64,000 nucleotides of DNA from Mesorhizobium_B sp035998495. Lineage in GTDB: Bacteria > Pseudomonadota > Alphaproteobacteria > Rhizobiales > Rhizobiaceae. Position 1 is the stretch's first letter, and every line of letters begins with the position of its first letter. The position numbers were made by a program, and so were the translations under genes. Positions 51,810 to 59,163 of this stretch are shown here, in pieces. Location of the stretch: NCBI GenBank assembly GCA_035998495.1, contig DASYHP010000021.1:1-64000 (forward strand), read 5' to 3'. The notes below the pieces were generated by a model. The model was given only the letters and a program-made list of their open reading frames with translations. It was not told the DNA's origin and ran no database searches.

Positions 51810-52358
51810 ATGCAGATGCTGATGCCTCATCCGAGGCGTATTGGGCATCGCGTATGCGCTCTCGCGGCTCTGTTGGTCTCCGCGGGTATGACACTCGCGG
51901 CCTCGCCTGCTGTGGCCGCCAGCTTTGATCTGCTCTCGTCCGAGAAGTTCGATGCGTGGGAAGCCAATTTCTTCAGAAACATATCCTCTGGTCGCACCTT
52001 CTGTGCAGCCCAGACAACGAGCGGTGACGGCTCGGTGCTGCGCGTCAACCTATACAATGACAATCGTGAGGCGTTTTTAGAGCTTTACAACCCAGCGTGG
52101 TCGCTCAGAGAAGGTGGAGTGCGCTTCGCACTGTCGTTTGACGGCGGTTACACAGCCGACCTGCAGGGCAAATCATGGGGCGACTCATATACCCATGATT
52201 TCCTGGTGCAGGAGAACATGCTCGTGCTGCTGGGATTGTTGGTGAAGCACAATCAAGTCCGGTTGGTGAACTCTAACGGGATGCAAGTAAGCGAGTTTTC
52301 CTTGAAAGGATCTAGCCAAGCTCTTGCAGCGTTCGATAAGTGCGCCGGAGGAATTTGA
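51810..52358 (+). CDS. Secreted protein of unknown function
   Basis: A 182-residue protein with a signal peptide (ALAALLVSAGMTLAASPAVAAS). The mature part is beta-rich with two cysteines (GRTFCAAQ and AFDKCAG at the end), reminiscent of invasion-associated IalB-like folds, but the match is loose. It follows the ClpP-like gene by five bases, forming a two-gene exported unit. GTG at 51795 is an alternative start overlapping the upstream gene. Confidence 0.6.
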   Translation: MQMLMPHPRRIGHRVCALAALLVSAGMTLAASPAVAASFDLLSSEKFDAWEANFFRNISSGRTFCAAQTTSGDGSVLRVNLYNDNREAFLELYNPAWSLREGGVRFALSFDGGYTADLQGKSWGDSYTHDFLVQENMLVLLGLLVKHNQVRLVNSNGMQVSEFSLKGSSQALAAFDKCAGGI

Positions 52359-52513
52359 ATTTCTTCATGGGAGAGAGACATTCCCCATAAAGAACGCAAC
52401 GAGACAGCAGCCATTCGTCTGGTTGGCCTACATGCCATGCTGGTCCAGCGGCGATCCGCGCCTGCTGGCGTGGTCCGGCGTCGCCGGAGAGGGCGCAGTC
52501 GAGGGGCTCGGTG

Positions 52514-52610
52514 GTTTGCAAACCCGGCCCTAACCCATTGACCGGCGAACCCCATCAGACAGGCCGTTTGCAGGAAAGCACAGCACAATCAAAGATCCAC
52601 ACCAGACCAC
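52514..52610 (+). repeat. ~97-bp dispersed repeat, copy R1
   Basis: Begins GTTTGCAAACC and contains CCTAACCCATTGACCGG and, further on, GATCCACACCAGAC. It is similar to R3 (56092-56189) along its length and less so to R2 (54112-54207). The last codons and stop of the leftward DUF429 gene lie inside it. Confidence 0.8.
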
Positions 52611-53387
52611 ATGACCTGGAGCCGTTCGCGCGGCGATGCTAACGGGCGTGATCATATAGCCGTTCTGCAGATCCCCAAGCATCATGGTGTGCTCTGGATC
52701 GCCAAACAGCCAGAAGTAGCCCACCAACGCACAGATCGTGGCGTCAAGCCTGTCCTGATCCGGCTTGCGAGGTGTAGTGAGGGCGTGTGCTGCCAGTGCC
52801 CAATCTTCCATCCCAACAATCTGCTCATCTCGTGCAAGGCGGACGAGCGCCGCCGTTACGGCATGCCAATCCGTCAGCCGGAATGTCCTTCGTTCGGGGT
52901 TGTATCGGGGACTATGCAGCCTACCACAGAAGGCGGGCTCGAGAGACGGCAGAGCCAAGGCTGGGAACACTTCGATCAGGAAGGTGCCACGCTCAGCGTT
53001 CCGCGCCAACTCAGGGTCCTCGGTCGCGCCCAGCCGATCCTTGAAGTGCCAAATGGGAGCTGCGTCATCGAACATGCCCATCTTGGAGCGGTTCGCTGGC
53101 TGCACGCCGCCACCGAGCCATGAGATGAACGACGCCGCGATCCGGTCCACGGGCCGCATACCGGTCATGTTGGGAACAATCGTGGGCTGATCGAGGGCGA
53201 CAAGGCAACGGGCGCTCAGTGACCATTCTTGTTCGATGAAGCTTAGGGCTTGCTCAAATGAGGCAAGCTGTGGCTCGATGAAGGAGCGATGGCCCTCAGC
53301 GTCGATCCTGATCGCACACACCGCACCGGGCTTTTTGGGATGATCAGTCCAAGCAGAGTCGAAACCGATGATGCTGGTCGGGCTCAA
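52530..53387 (-). CDS. DUF429 domain protein
   Basis: About 285 residues. SIIGFDSAWTDHP near the N-terminus and DATICALVGYFWL near the C-terminus, with a central ALDQPTIVPNMTGMRPVDR, mark DUF429, an RNase H-like fold of unknown activity. The acidic residues at these places would form the metal site. The TTG at 53387 overlaps the upstream TGA (TTGA), suggesting coupled translation; a GTG at 53426 would give 298 residues. The final ~25 residues are encoded by repeat R1, so the original C-terminus may have been replaced on recombination. Confidence 0.75.
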   Translation of the reverse strand: MSPTSIIGFDSAWTDHPKKPGAVCAIRIDAEGHRSFIEPQLASFEQALSFIEQEWSLSARCLVALDQPTIVPNMTGMRPVDRIAASFISWLGGGVQPANRSKMGMFDDAAPIWHFKDRLGATEDPELARNAERGTFLIEVFPALALPSLEPAFCGRLHSPRYNPERRTFRLTDWHAVTAALVRLARDEQIVGMEDWALAAHALTTPRKPDQDRLDATICALVGYFWLFGDPEHTMMLGDLQNGYMITPVSIAARTAPGHVVWCGSLIVLCFPANGLSDGVRRSMG

Positions 53388-54070
53388 GCGCGGGTTCTCG
53401 CCAACAAAGCAGCCACGTGTCGGCACACGTGGTCCAGGTGTTCAGGTGCCCACCGAGACCACCTGTTATAGCCTGGAGGGGCAAGGCTCGGGATGACGAT
53501 GACGGTTGCATCACCGACCGCGACCTCCACCGGTTCACCTGGGCTCTGCGGCGGCGGCGGGATCGGGTGACCGAGCAGTCGCGCGAGTTCTGTTGCGGTT
53601 CCGCTTCCGTGGGCAATCATGACTTTCGGTGCAATGATCTGCAGCAACGCCGCAAAGAGTTCCCGGCCTCGCTCTTTGCCTCCGACATGGACGTGCTGTC
53701 GCAGGTCCGCGCTCATGGGCGTCGAATAGCAAATTACGTTTGTTTCAAGGACATTGGTGACACCGTGCCGACCTAGACGCGCAACAAGGTCATCGGTGTT
53801 GCGACGAGTCGGAGACGGCTTGTCGGTCCGCCGATCATAGAGCTGACGGCACGATTCAGGTCCGCGGTTGAAGAGCGCGTTGATGTAGTGCTCGTGCGAA
53901 CCGACCTCCTTAGCCGGAAAGCCGTTCCGCTGGTTCATGCCGACGGTGAAGACCTCTGAAGAGGCTGGATCGGTCGATTTCGTCATCCATGGGCGCGGAT
54001 ACTGCCCATTGAGCGGCCTCGTCATTTCGCGGATGACAGCTTCGAGCCTGACCTGTTTGCCGCTCGTCAT
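53384..54070 (-). CDS. Uracil-DNA-glycosylase-superfamily-like protein
   Basis: A 228-residue protein. FTVGMNQRNGFPAKEV (about 41-56) resembles the first active-site motif (GINPG) of the UDG fold, VLETNVICYSTP (about 107-118) the central strand, and IAPKVMIAHGSGTATELARL (about 147-166) the strand-plus-motif that ends the fold. Motif residues are not canonical, so specificity is unknown; it may act on modified bases or nucleotides. It is coupled to DUF429 downstream, and its upstream region contains repeat R2. Confidence 0.45.
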   Translation of the reverse strand: MTSGKQVRLEAVIREMTRPLNGQYPRPWMTKSTDPASSEVFTVGMNQRNGFPAKEVGSHEHYINALFNRGPESCRQLYDRRTDKPSPTRRNTDDLVARLGRHGVTNVLETNVICYSTPMSADLRQHVHVGGKERGRELFAALLQIIAPKVMIAHGSGTATELARLLGHPIPPPPQSPGEPVEVAVGDATVIVIPSLAPPGYNRWSRWAPEHLDHVCRHVAALLARTRA

Positions 54071-54111
54071 GTTCCTGATTCCCCTCACAGCGGGTCGAAG
54101 GGGCAACTGCG

Positions 54112-54207
54112 ATTTGCAAAGTTGCCCCTAAGCTATTGATCGTCCAATCCCACCGGGCGGGGTAGTCTGTAGAAGCATAGCGAAATCAACGTTCCACGCC
54201 ACACTAC
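54112..54207 (+). repeat. ~97-bp dispersed repeat, copy R2
   Basis: Shares TTTGCAAA, GCCCCTAA, ATTGA and ATCAACG-TTCCAC with R3 but is more diverged. It lies between the GIY-YIG gene and the glycosylase-like gene, 41 bases before the latter's ATG, so it may hold that gene's promoter. Confidence 0.65.
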
Positions 54208-54256
54208 GGTGTTCCCTTGTTGTCGATGGCGCACGATAGCCAGCCGCCGATTCCGA

Positions 54257-55201
54257 CTAGGAAGCGTGTCTGAAGCTAGCATTGAATCCAGATGGAGCCC
54301 GGGTGTGGAGGCGCTCCATCCACGAGTTCTCGAGCCGGATCACATCATCGGAGTCCAGGTCGGGCGATAGGCGCTGGAGAATGGTGAACCTGAGATCCTC
54401 TGCCTTCGTGCTGCCTTCCTCCAAGGCTGCCTTTAGGAGCTTGTTGCCGCCGTGGCCGTTTCTTGGATAGTCCTCCCATCGGCGACGCAGGTTCTGGGCC
54501 CCGTATGCAGACCCGACATAGCCCCGCCGCGTTGTAACATCGTAGATGTAGTAAATTGCGCGCCACTGGGCCAAAGCCTCCCTGAGTCGCGAAGGCATTG
54601 CCCTTAGCTCCTCGAGGGAGAGATTGAGTTCATCCCACTGCGGAACGGCTTGCGTCAGAGCGGCCTCTTCGTGAATGGCCGTGATCGGCATTTGGGACTG
54701 TGCGGCCCAGCGCCACCACCTGATCTCTGGCTTGGGCCACTGGACGGCAAGCTTGCCCTGCCAGGCCGCAAGGTGGTTCGTGGGCGTGAGTTCGAACAGC
54801 GTGCTCCCTACCTCCCAATCGGGGCAGCCAAGGTCCAGGATTGCCCGCACTCCGGGTCGGGCGTGCCACTCCTCCCGGGTCACCCGCTGGGCGGTGCCAA
54901 CCTCGAAGATGCCGACGAAAAGAGCATGGCGAGGCTTGTGACCGATGAACGAGGCGAGGTGCCTGGCGCGCCGCAGGTCTCGTGCAACACGCTCTCCCTG
55001 AATGGACTGGTAGGCATCGAACTGGACGGGATATTCGGCTGCAAGCGTCGGCAGCGCACGCTTTAGGCGGGTCTCCTGGGGTGCGTGCCGCATCACCACG
55101 GTCGTCTGTGGATCGATGGCGCTCGGGAGCAACGAGGCGAAGTCAGGCCACCTTGAGTCTGGCGCTGCAGCTCCGTTATGGTTCACATCTGCTTCGGGCA
55201 T
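54257..55201 (-). CDS. GIY-YIG nuclease family protein
   Basis: A 314-residue protein. The C-terminal ~95 residues form a GIY-YIG nuclease domain: YYIYDVTTRRGYVGSAYG (near 215-232), LRRRWEDY with the catalytic arginine region, and VIRLENSWMERLHT with the glutamate. The N-terminal ~210 residues (ARDLRRARHLASFIGHKPRH, FELTPTNHLAAWQGKLAVQW) are unassigned and may give target recognition. It stands between repeats R2 and R3, divergent from the pRiA4b ORF-3-like gene. Confidence 0.8.
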   Translation of the reverse strand: MPEADVNHNGAAAPDSRWPDFASLLPSAIDPQTTVVMRHAPQETRLKRALPTLAAEYPVQFDAYQSIQGERVARDLRRARHLASFIGHKPRHALFVGIFEVGTAQRVTREEWHARPGVRAILDLGCPDWEVGSTLFELTPTNHLAAWQGKLAVQWPKPEIRWWRWAAQSQMPITAIHEEAALTQAVPQWDELNLSLEELRAMPSRLREALAQWRAIYYIYDVTTRRGYVGSAYGAQNLRRRWEDYPRNGHGGNKLLKAALEEGSTKAEDLRFTILQRLSPDLDSDDVIRLENSWMERLHTRAPSGFNASFRHAS

Positions 55202-55373
55202 AAGCCGCTCGCTTGAGTTTGGCCGCCCCTTCTGGGCTGCAATGCATGGATGTGAACCCTGAGTTCCAGCATCTCCGCCCCGTTGACGGTCCCAGGGTCG
55301 GCACCTACCGCAGAGCCACCGCTTCGAACTTTCTGCAATAGAACTGGTGCCGGTCGTCTGCCACACTGGCCGA

Positions 55374-55991
55374 ATGAGCGGATCTGATCTCATCGCGCGC
55401 CTGCACATCCAACTCGACGACTGGCAGCCCATTATCTGGCGGCGCGTCGAGGTGCCAGCAACTGCCACGCTAAAGGCGCTGCACGACGTGATCCAAGCCG
55501 TCATGCCCTTCGAGGACTATCACCTCTTCGAGTTTCGCGTTGATGGGAGCCGATACGCCATCCCTGATCCCGAGTGGGACAGCCTTGCAACCCCGACCTA
55601 CTCGGCCAAGGGCATGAAGCTGGGCACGCCCCTTGATCGCGGCGTGACCGAACTCGCTTACACCTACGACTTCGGCGACGATTGGCGCTTCACGATTACC
55701 GTGGAGGCCGTGGCGGCTGCCGATCCGTCGGTGGAGTATCCGCGCTTCGTTGATGGTGAGGGGCGTGCGCCGCCTGAGGACGTGGGCGGCCTACCGGGTT
55801 TCGAGCACTTCCTGGAAGTGATGAGCGACCCCGAGCATGAGGAGCACGGGGACCTCGTAAGCTGGCATGGCGGCGCTTTCGATCCCCACGACGTTCGGCG
55901 CGACGAAGTTATCAGGCGCGTGGGGAAGCTCGCCGAGCGACGATCTCTGGGCAGGGCAGGTTTTGCAAAGAGCCGGAACCGAGTACAATGA
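55374..55991 (+). CDS. Plasmid pRiA4b ORF-3 family protein
   Basis: A 205-residue cytosolic protein. LHIQLDDWQPIIWRRVEVPA, LHDVIQAVMPFEDYHLFEF and YTYDFGDDWRFTITVE are the signature of the pRiA4b ORF-3 (IS1096 TnpR-like passenger) family, frequent on plasmids and islands. Biochemical role unknown. It is divergent from the GIY-YIG gene and convergent with the integrase, with R3 between. Confidence 0.85.
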   Translation: MSGSDLIARLHIQLDDWQPIIWRRVEVPATATLKALHDVIQAVMPFEDYHLFEFRVDGSRYAIPDPEWDSLATPTYSAKGMKLGTPLDRGVTELAYTYDFGDDWRFTITVEAVAAADPSVEYPRFVDGEGRAPPEDVGGLPGFEHFLEVMSDPEHEEHGDLVSWHGGAFDPHDVRRDEVIRRVGKLAERRSLGRAGFAKSRNRVQ

Positions 55992-56091
55992 GGAGCCAGC
56001 ACCTGAGTTGCTCACGGTGATGATCGTCTTCCGCATCCTATAAGCTACAGTCCTCGGCGTTGCGCCCGGACGTCCAGCAGGGCGGCCCCTA

Positions 56092-56189
56092 GTTTGCAAA
56101 CCCGCCCCTAACCCATTGACCGGCTAACCCCATCAAATAGGCTGGTTTACAAAACAATGCTGCAGAATCAACGATCCACAACAGACTAC
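56092..56189 (+). repeat. ~97-bp dispersed repeat, copy R3
   Basis: Begins GTTTGCAAACC like R1 and keeps CCTAACCCATTGACCGG and GATCCACAACAGAC. It overlaps the last codon and stop of the leftward integrase gene and follows the pRiA4b ORF-3-like gene. Confidence 0.8.
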
Positions 56190-57430
56190 GAATCTGGTGC
56201 TAGTTCGTCTGCCCAAAGTTGAAGCGCCGCCGCTTTCTCCGGAAGGTAGGAGTAGTGCCTGTATGTTGCACCAATCCCCTTGATCTTATGTCCTAGGCAA
56301 ACCTCGATGATGTGCGGCGCAACACCGAGCCGCTCCATATGAGTTGCCATCGAACGCCGCAGATCGTGGACAACCCATGGGTCTGATGTAGCCCCTTCGC
56401 TCTCCTCGATGAGGGCGTCAAGCTTAGCTTTCGCTCCGCTGAAGTCGGAAACGGGACGCAGCCCGCCCACGCTAGACAGCAGGTAAGGCCCTTCCGCGTG
56501 CACTGGCATGGCGTCAACTATGGCGCGGGCTTGACGACTGAGCGGCACCACGTGCGATTTTCGCGTCTTGTATTCTGTTGCAGGTATCTCGAGGAGCGCA
56601 TGATCGGGCGCGAGCCAGCTCCTCTGCGCATTTGCCCACTCCCCTCTACGGTCGCCCGTCAGTGCAACCAGACGGAAATAGGGTCCCCACGGGTAGTCAA
56701 GAAGCCCCGCAGCTGTCCAAACTCTGCGGAGTTCTTCCATGCTTAGGACCCTCGTCCGGGGCACCTGACGGTCTCGGTTGCGAACATTTGCAAGCGGGTT
56801 GTCGGGCATTAGTCCTACGTCGCAGGCAAACTGAAACATCGCCCGGACCCACTTGCGAACCTCTGCGGCTGCTCCCGGTCCGCCGCGAATAGCACCATAG
56901 CTGCCGCGCGCTGTGCAAACCTTCACCTGCCTCGGCTGGCGCACCTCTTCGAGCAGAGCTACAAAGTCGGTCCGCGTGACTGACGACAGTTCCCGGTCGC
57001 CCCACCGCGGTGAAACGTGGAGAGCGAGTAGCTTCTCGACATTGCTGCCCGCGAGCGTGTTGCGGCTGAGATGCTCCGCACCGTAACGGCTAATCAGGTC
57101 GCCGACCCTGACGGTCGCCTTAAGCCTCGGTCTCAGCACCTGAGCTGGGTCAGTTCCGGCACGTGCCGTCCGGCGGGCGGCGAGCGCCCTCTCCCGCGCT
57201 TCCGCGAGACTGACGGTTGGATACTCACCAAGGGCCAAGCGCCGCTTCTCGCCGGACAGGCGTCCGCGGCTGGCAATACCGACTTCGCCGGTCCCGTGGA
57301 TGCGATATGCCAAGGTCCAAGTCATAACGCCTCGTTGCGAGACGCGCAGGCTGAGCCCATCTCGGTCCGGCAGTTCGAGGCGTGCCCCCGTCGGTCTAAC
57401 CGCACGCAGTTTTGTTTCCGTGAGAGGCAT
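56186..57430 (-). CDS. Tyrosine integrase of the island (P4 type)
   Basis: A 414-residue site-specific recombinase. The N-terminal DUF4102-type arm-binding region reads MPLTETKLRAVRPTGARLEL; GEYPTVSLAEARERALAAR is also typical. Catalytic residues: Arg in ALTGDRRGE (near 258), HDLRRSMATHM (near 353), LGHKIKG (near 380) and the nucleophile Tyr in ATYRHYSYLPEK (near 390). It starts 150 bases from attR and reads away from it. ATG at 57430 fits the family start; a longer frame reads through the arm-type repeat. It should catalyse island integration at tRNA-Gly. Confidence 0.95.
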   Translation of the reverse strand: MPLTETKLRAVRPTGARLELPDRDGLSLRVSQRGVMTWTLAYRIHGTGEVGIASRGRLSGEKRRLALGEYPTVSLAEARERALAARRTARAGTDPAQVLRPRLKATVRVGDLISRYGAEHLSRNTLAGSNVEKLLALHVSPRWGDRELSSVTRTDFVALLEEVRQPRQVKVCTARGSYGAIRGGPGAAAEVRKWVRAMFQFACDVGLMPDNPLANVRNRDRQVPRTRVLSMEELRRVWTAAGLLDYPWGPYFRLVALTGDRRGEWANAQRSWLAPDHALLEIPATEYKTRKSHVVPLSRQARAIVDAMPVHAEGPYLLSSVGGLRPVSDFSGAKAKLDALIEESEGATSDPWVVHDLRRSMATHMERLGVAPHIIEVCLGHKIKGIGATYRHYSYLPEKAAALQLWADELAPDS

Positions 57431-57445
57431 AGTCGTTTCTGGGGT

Positions 57446-57465
57446 GCCGTTTGGGGTGCCACTTT
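57446..57465 (+). repeat. Integrase arm-type site, right copy
   Basis: Exact copy of the 20-base sequence at 22686-22705, 114 bases inside attR and just upstream of the integrase start. A second GGGGTGCC unit adjoins it at 57441-57448. Confidence 0.6.
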
Positions 57466-57579
57466 CGCGCAAATGTCAGCGAACAATAGCGGATGACGGC
57501 GCACAGCGCCAGAGCTAAGTGTCTGTTGTTAAAGGACGTTTATGAACAATGGCGAACACTCCCGAACAAGGCCGCTGCA

Positions 57580-57626
57580 CTTGCCAAGGTTGGGGTCGAG
57601 GGTTCGAATCCCTTCGCCTGCTCCAG
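57580..57626 (+). other. Right attachment site (attR)
   Basis: Repeats the tRNA-Gly 3' segment of 22568-22614 with one C-to-T change at 57619, which would lie in the acceptor stem. Upstream sequence is not tRNA, so this is only the duplicated end. Confidence 0.92.
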
Positions 57627-57887
57627 ATTGTCTAGCAGGATCAGGAGTGTACCCTGTAGGGCTTCTTTTGCTTACACGCGTGAGTTCTTAGAGACTTGTA
57701 AGCTACGAGTAAGCAGCTGTGTTCGTAGCTCGGGAAATTCCGTCGCATGCGCGACGGTGTTGCTTTCCGGCCGGGGCAGAATTCCCTCGATTAGCTCGGC
57801 CAGTCCTCCGTGGAAGCCGACATGGCGTTTCACAGCTAACTCTCCGAAGACAGAGTTCACAAGCTCGGCTCCAATGAGCAGCGCCAT

Positions 57888-58265
57888 TCACTCGGCTTTC
57901 AGCCTCCGTCGGTCAACCTCCTCGAGAGCTTCCGTATGCTCCGCTGCCCAGCGGCAGAGAAGCGCGATCGGCTCGTGCAGCTGCCGGCCGAGGTCGGTAA
58001 GAGTGTACTCGGTCTTCGGCGGGACGACCTGGAAGACCTCGCGGTGAACCAGACCGTCGCGCTCGAGGCTGCGCAGCACCTGGATCAGCATCTTCTTTGA
58101 CAAGCCGGGGATGCGGCGCTGCATCTCGCCGAACCGGCGCGTCCCACCGGCCAGGCAGTACATCACGATCGGCGTCCACTTGTCGGCGATAAGGTTCAGC
58201 ACGCGGCGGGCAGGGTAGCGCTCATCCAAAACATGGCTGTTCGCGTCGGATCGCGGATCGGACAT
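57888..58265 (-). CDS. HxlR family transcriptional regulator
   Basis: A 125-residue winged-helix regulator. RRVLNLIADKWTPIVMYCLA, FGEMQRRIPGLSKKMLIQVL and VFQVVPPKTEYTLTDLGRQL are typical of HxlR/MarR-like regulators that sense redox or aldehyde stress. The usual N-terminal cysteine is missing. It is divergent from the DsbA-like redox operon, with a palindrome between, and likely controls it. A 72-codon frame follows its stop directly (57887-57672, MALLIGAELVNSVFGEL...), but it may be a relic. Confidence 0.88.
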   Translation of the reverse strand: MSDPRSDANSHVLDERYPARRVLNLIADKWTPIVMYCLAGGTRRFGEMQRRIPGLSKKMLIQVLRSLERDGLVHREVFQVVPPKTEYTLTDLGRQLHEPIALLCRWAAEHTEALEEVDRRRLKAE

Positions 58266-58281
58266 GCGGAACCACCTTCAG

Positions 58282-58297
58282 GTCACCAGAAGGTGAC
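58282..58297. promoter_or_regulatory. Palindrome between HxlR gene and redox operon
   Basis: GTCACC-AGAA-GGTGAC lies 17 bases upstream of the HxlR start and 67 bases before the DsbA-like start. It is a good candidate operator for HxlR. Confidence 0.5.
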
Positions 58298-58364
58298 TAC
58301 TAGCACATTCGTTACCTGAGGACTAGCTTGCTGTTAGCGCAGCATCGCTGCCCTGGAGGTGACC

Positions 58365-59153
58365 ATGACTGCGAACGCCGAACGTTCACTCTGTACCGCC
58401 GACGGCCGCGCACCTGGCGCGAGCGGCGCCGCTCAGTCGCCGCGTCTCGCGACCGTGTTCGAACTGAACATCGTCTCCGACACGATCTGCCCGTGGTGCT
58501 TCGTCGGCAAGCGGCGGATCGACCGCGCGATAGAGGAGTTAGCGGCTGAGGGTCTGGCCGCTACCACACGCTGGCTGCCCTTCGAACTCAACCCGCAGAT
58601 GCCGGCAGCCGGCATGGACCGCCGCGTCTACCGGTCCGCGAAGTTTGGCACCTGGGAGCGCAGCCAGGCGCTCGACGCGCAGGTGGCGGTGGAGGGCGCA
58701 CGCGAGGGCATTGTGTTCCGGCACGATTTGATGGAGCGCACCCCCAACACGCGGGCCTCGCATCGGCTGATCTGGCTGGCGGGTGAGCTCGGCGGAGCGA
58801 CCGTCCAGAACCGCGTCGTTGAGGGGCTGTTCTCGGCCTATTTCTGCGAGGGGCGCAACGTCGGCGAAGCGGGCGTACTCGCCGAGATCGGCTTGGCCGC
58901 CGGCTTGCCGGTCGAGCCCATTGCGGCGCTCTTGGCCGGCGACGACGGTCTTGCGCAGGTGCTCCAACACGAGGCTTGGGCGGCCTCGGCAGGCATCCAG
59001 GGCGTGCCGAGCGTGCGCGCAGGCGACCTCTTTCTCTTCTCGGGCGCGCTGCGGACGCCGCTGATCGTCAAGGCGCTGCGCAAAGTGGCCCTAGCCAACC
59101 GAGCCGCCGCAGTGGTGCGCGAGGGCGAGGCTGGCACCGATGCTCGGGCATGA
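58365..59153 (+). CDS. DsbA family oxidoreductase (FrnE-like)
   Basis: A 262-residue thioredoxin-fold protein. VSDTICPWCFVGKRRIDRAI near residues 36-55 holds the CPWC site, and the long helical insert and GIQGVPSVRAGDLFLFSGAL match the FrnE/2-hydroxychromene isomerase-like DsbA group. There is no signal peptide, so it is cytosolic and probably takes part in disulfide or glutathione chemistry. GGAGG before the ATG at 58365 decides the start. It is the first gene of a rightward redox operon. Confidence 0.88.
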   Translation: MTANAERSLCTADGRAPGASGAAQSPRLATVFELNIVSDTICPWCFVGKRRIDRAIEELAAEGLAATTRWLPFELNPQMPAAGMDRRVYRSAKFGTWERSQALDAQVAVEGAREGIVFRHDLMERTPNTRASHRLIWLAGELGGATVQNRVVEGLFSAYFCEGRNVGEAGVLAEIGLAAGLPVEPIAALLAGDDGLAQVLQHEAWAASAGIQGVPSVRAGDLFLFSGALRTPLIVKALRKVALANRAAAVVREGEAGTDARA

Positions 59154-59163
59154 AGCCGACGGC

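Larger units (their letters stand above)
22568..57626. mobile_element. Genomic island of ~35 kb integrated at tRNA-Gly
   Basis: It is bounded by 47-base direct repeats (22568-22614 and 57580-57626; one C/T difference at 22607/57619). A tyrosine integrase lies just inside the right repeat, and an AlpA-like protein and replication-type genes lie at the left. Base composition is visibly lower in GC in several parts (about 22.6-24 kb and 41-43 kb) than in flanking chromosome. Cargo includes a giant repeat protein, an AIPR protein, a reverse transcriptase and several nuclease-like genes, mixed with pseudogenes and an IS. No structural phage genes or conjugation genes are recognised inside it. Confidence 0.9.

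Noticed and set aside
52514..56189. R1-R3 as integron attC sites
   Set aside because: The repeats lack the paired RYYYAAC/GTTRRRY core sites and imperfect hairpin form of attC, and the nearby integrase is P4-type, not IntI.
57493..58047. A + strand frame across attR
   Set aside because: It reads through the tRNA-derived att copy and antisense to HxlR; a translation of att DNA, not a gene.
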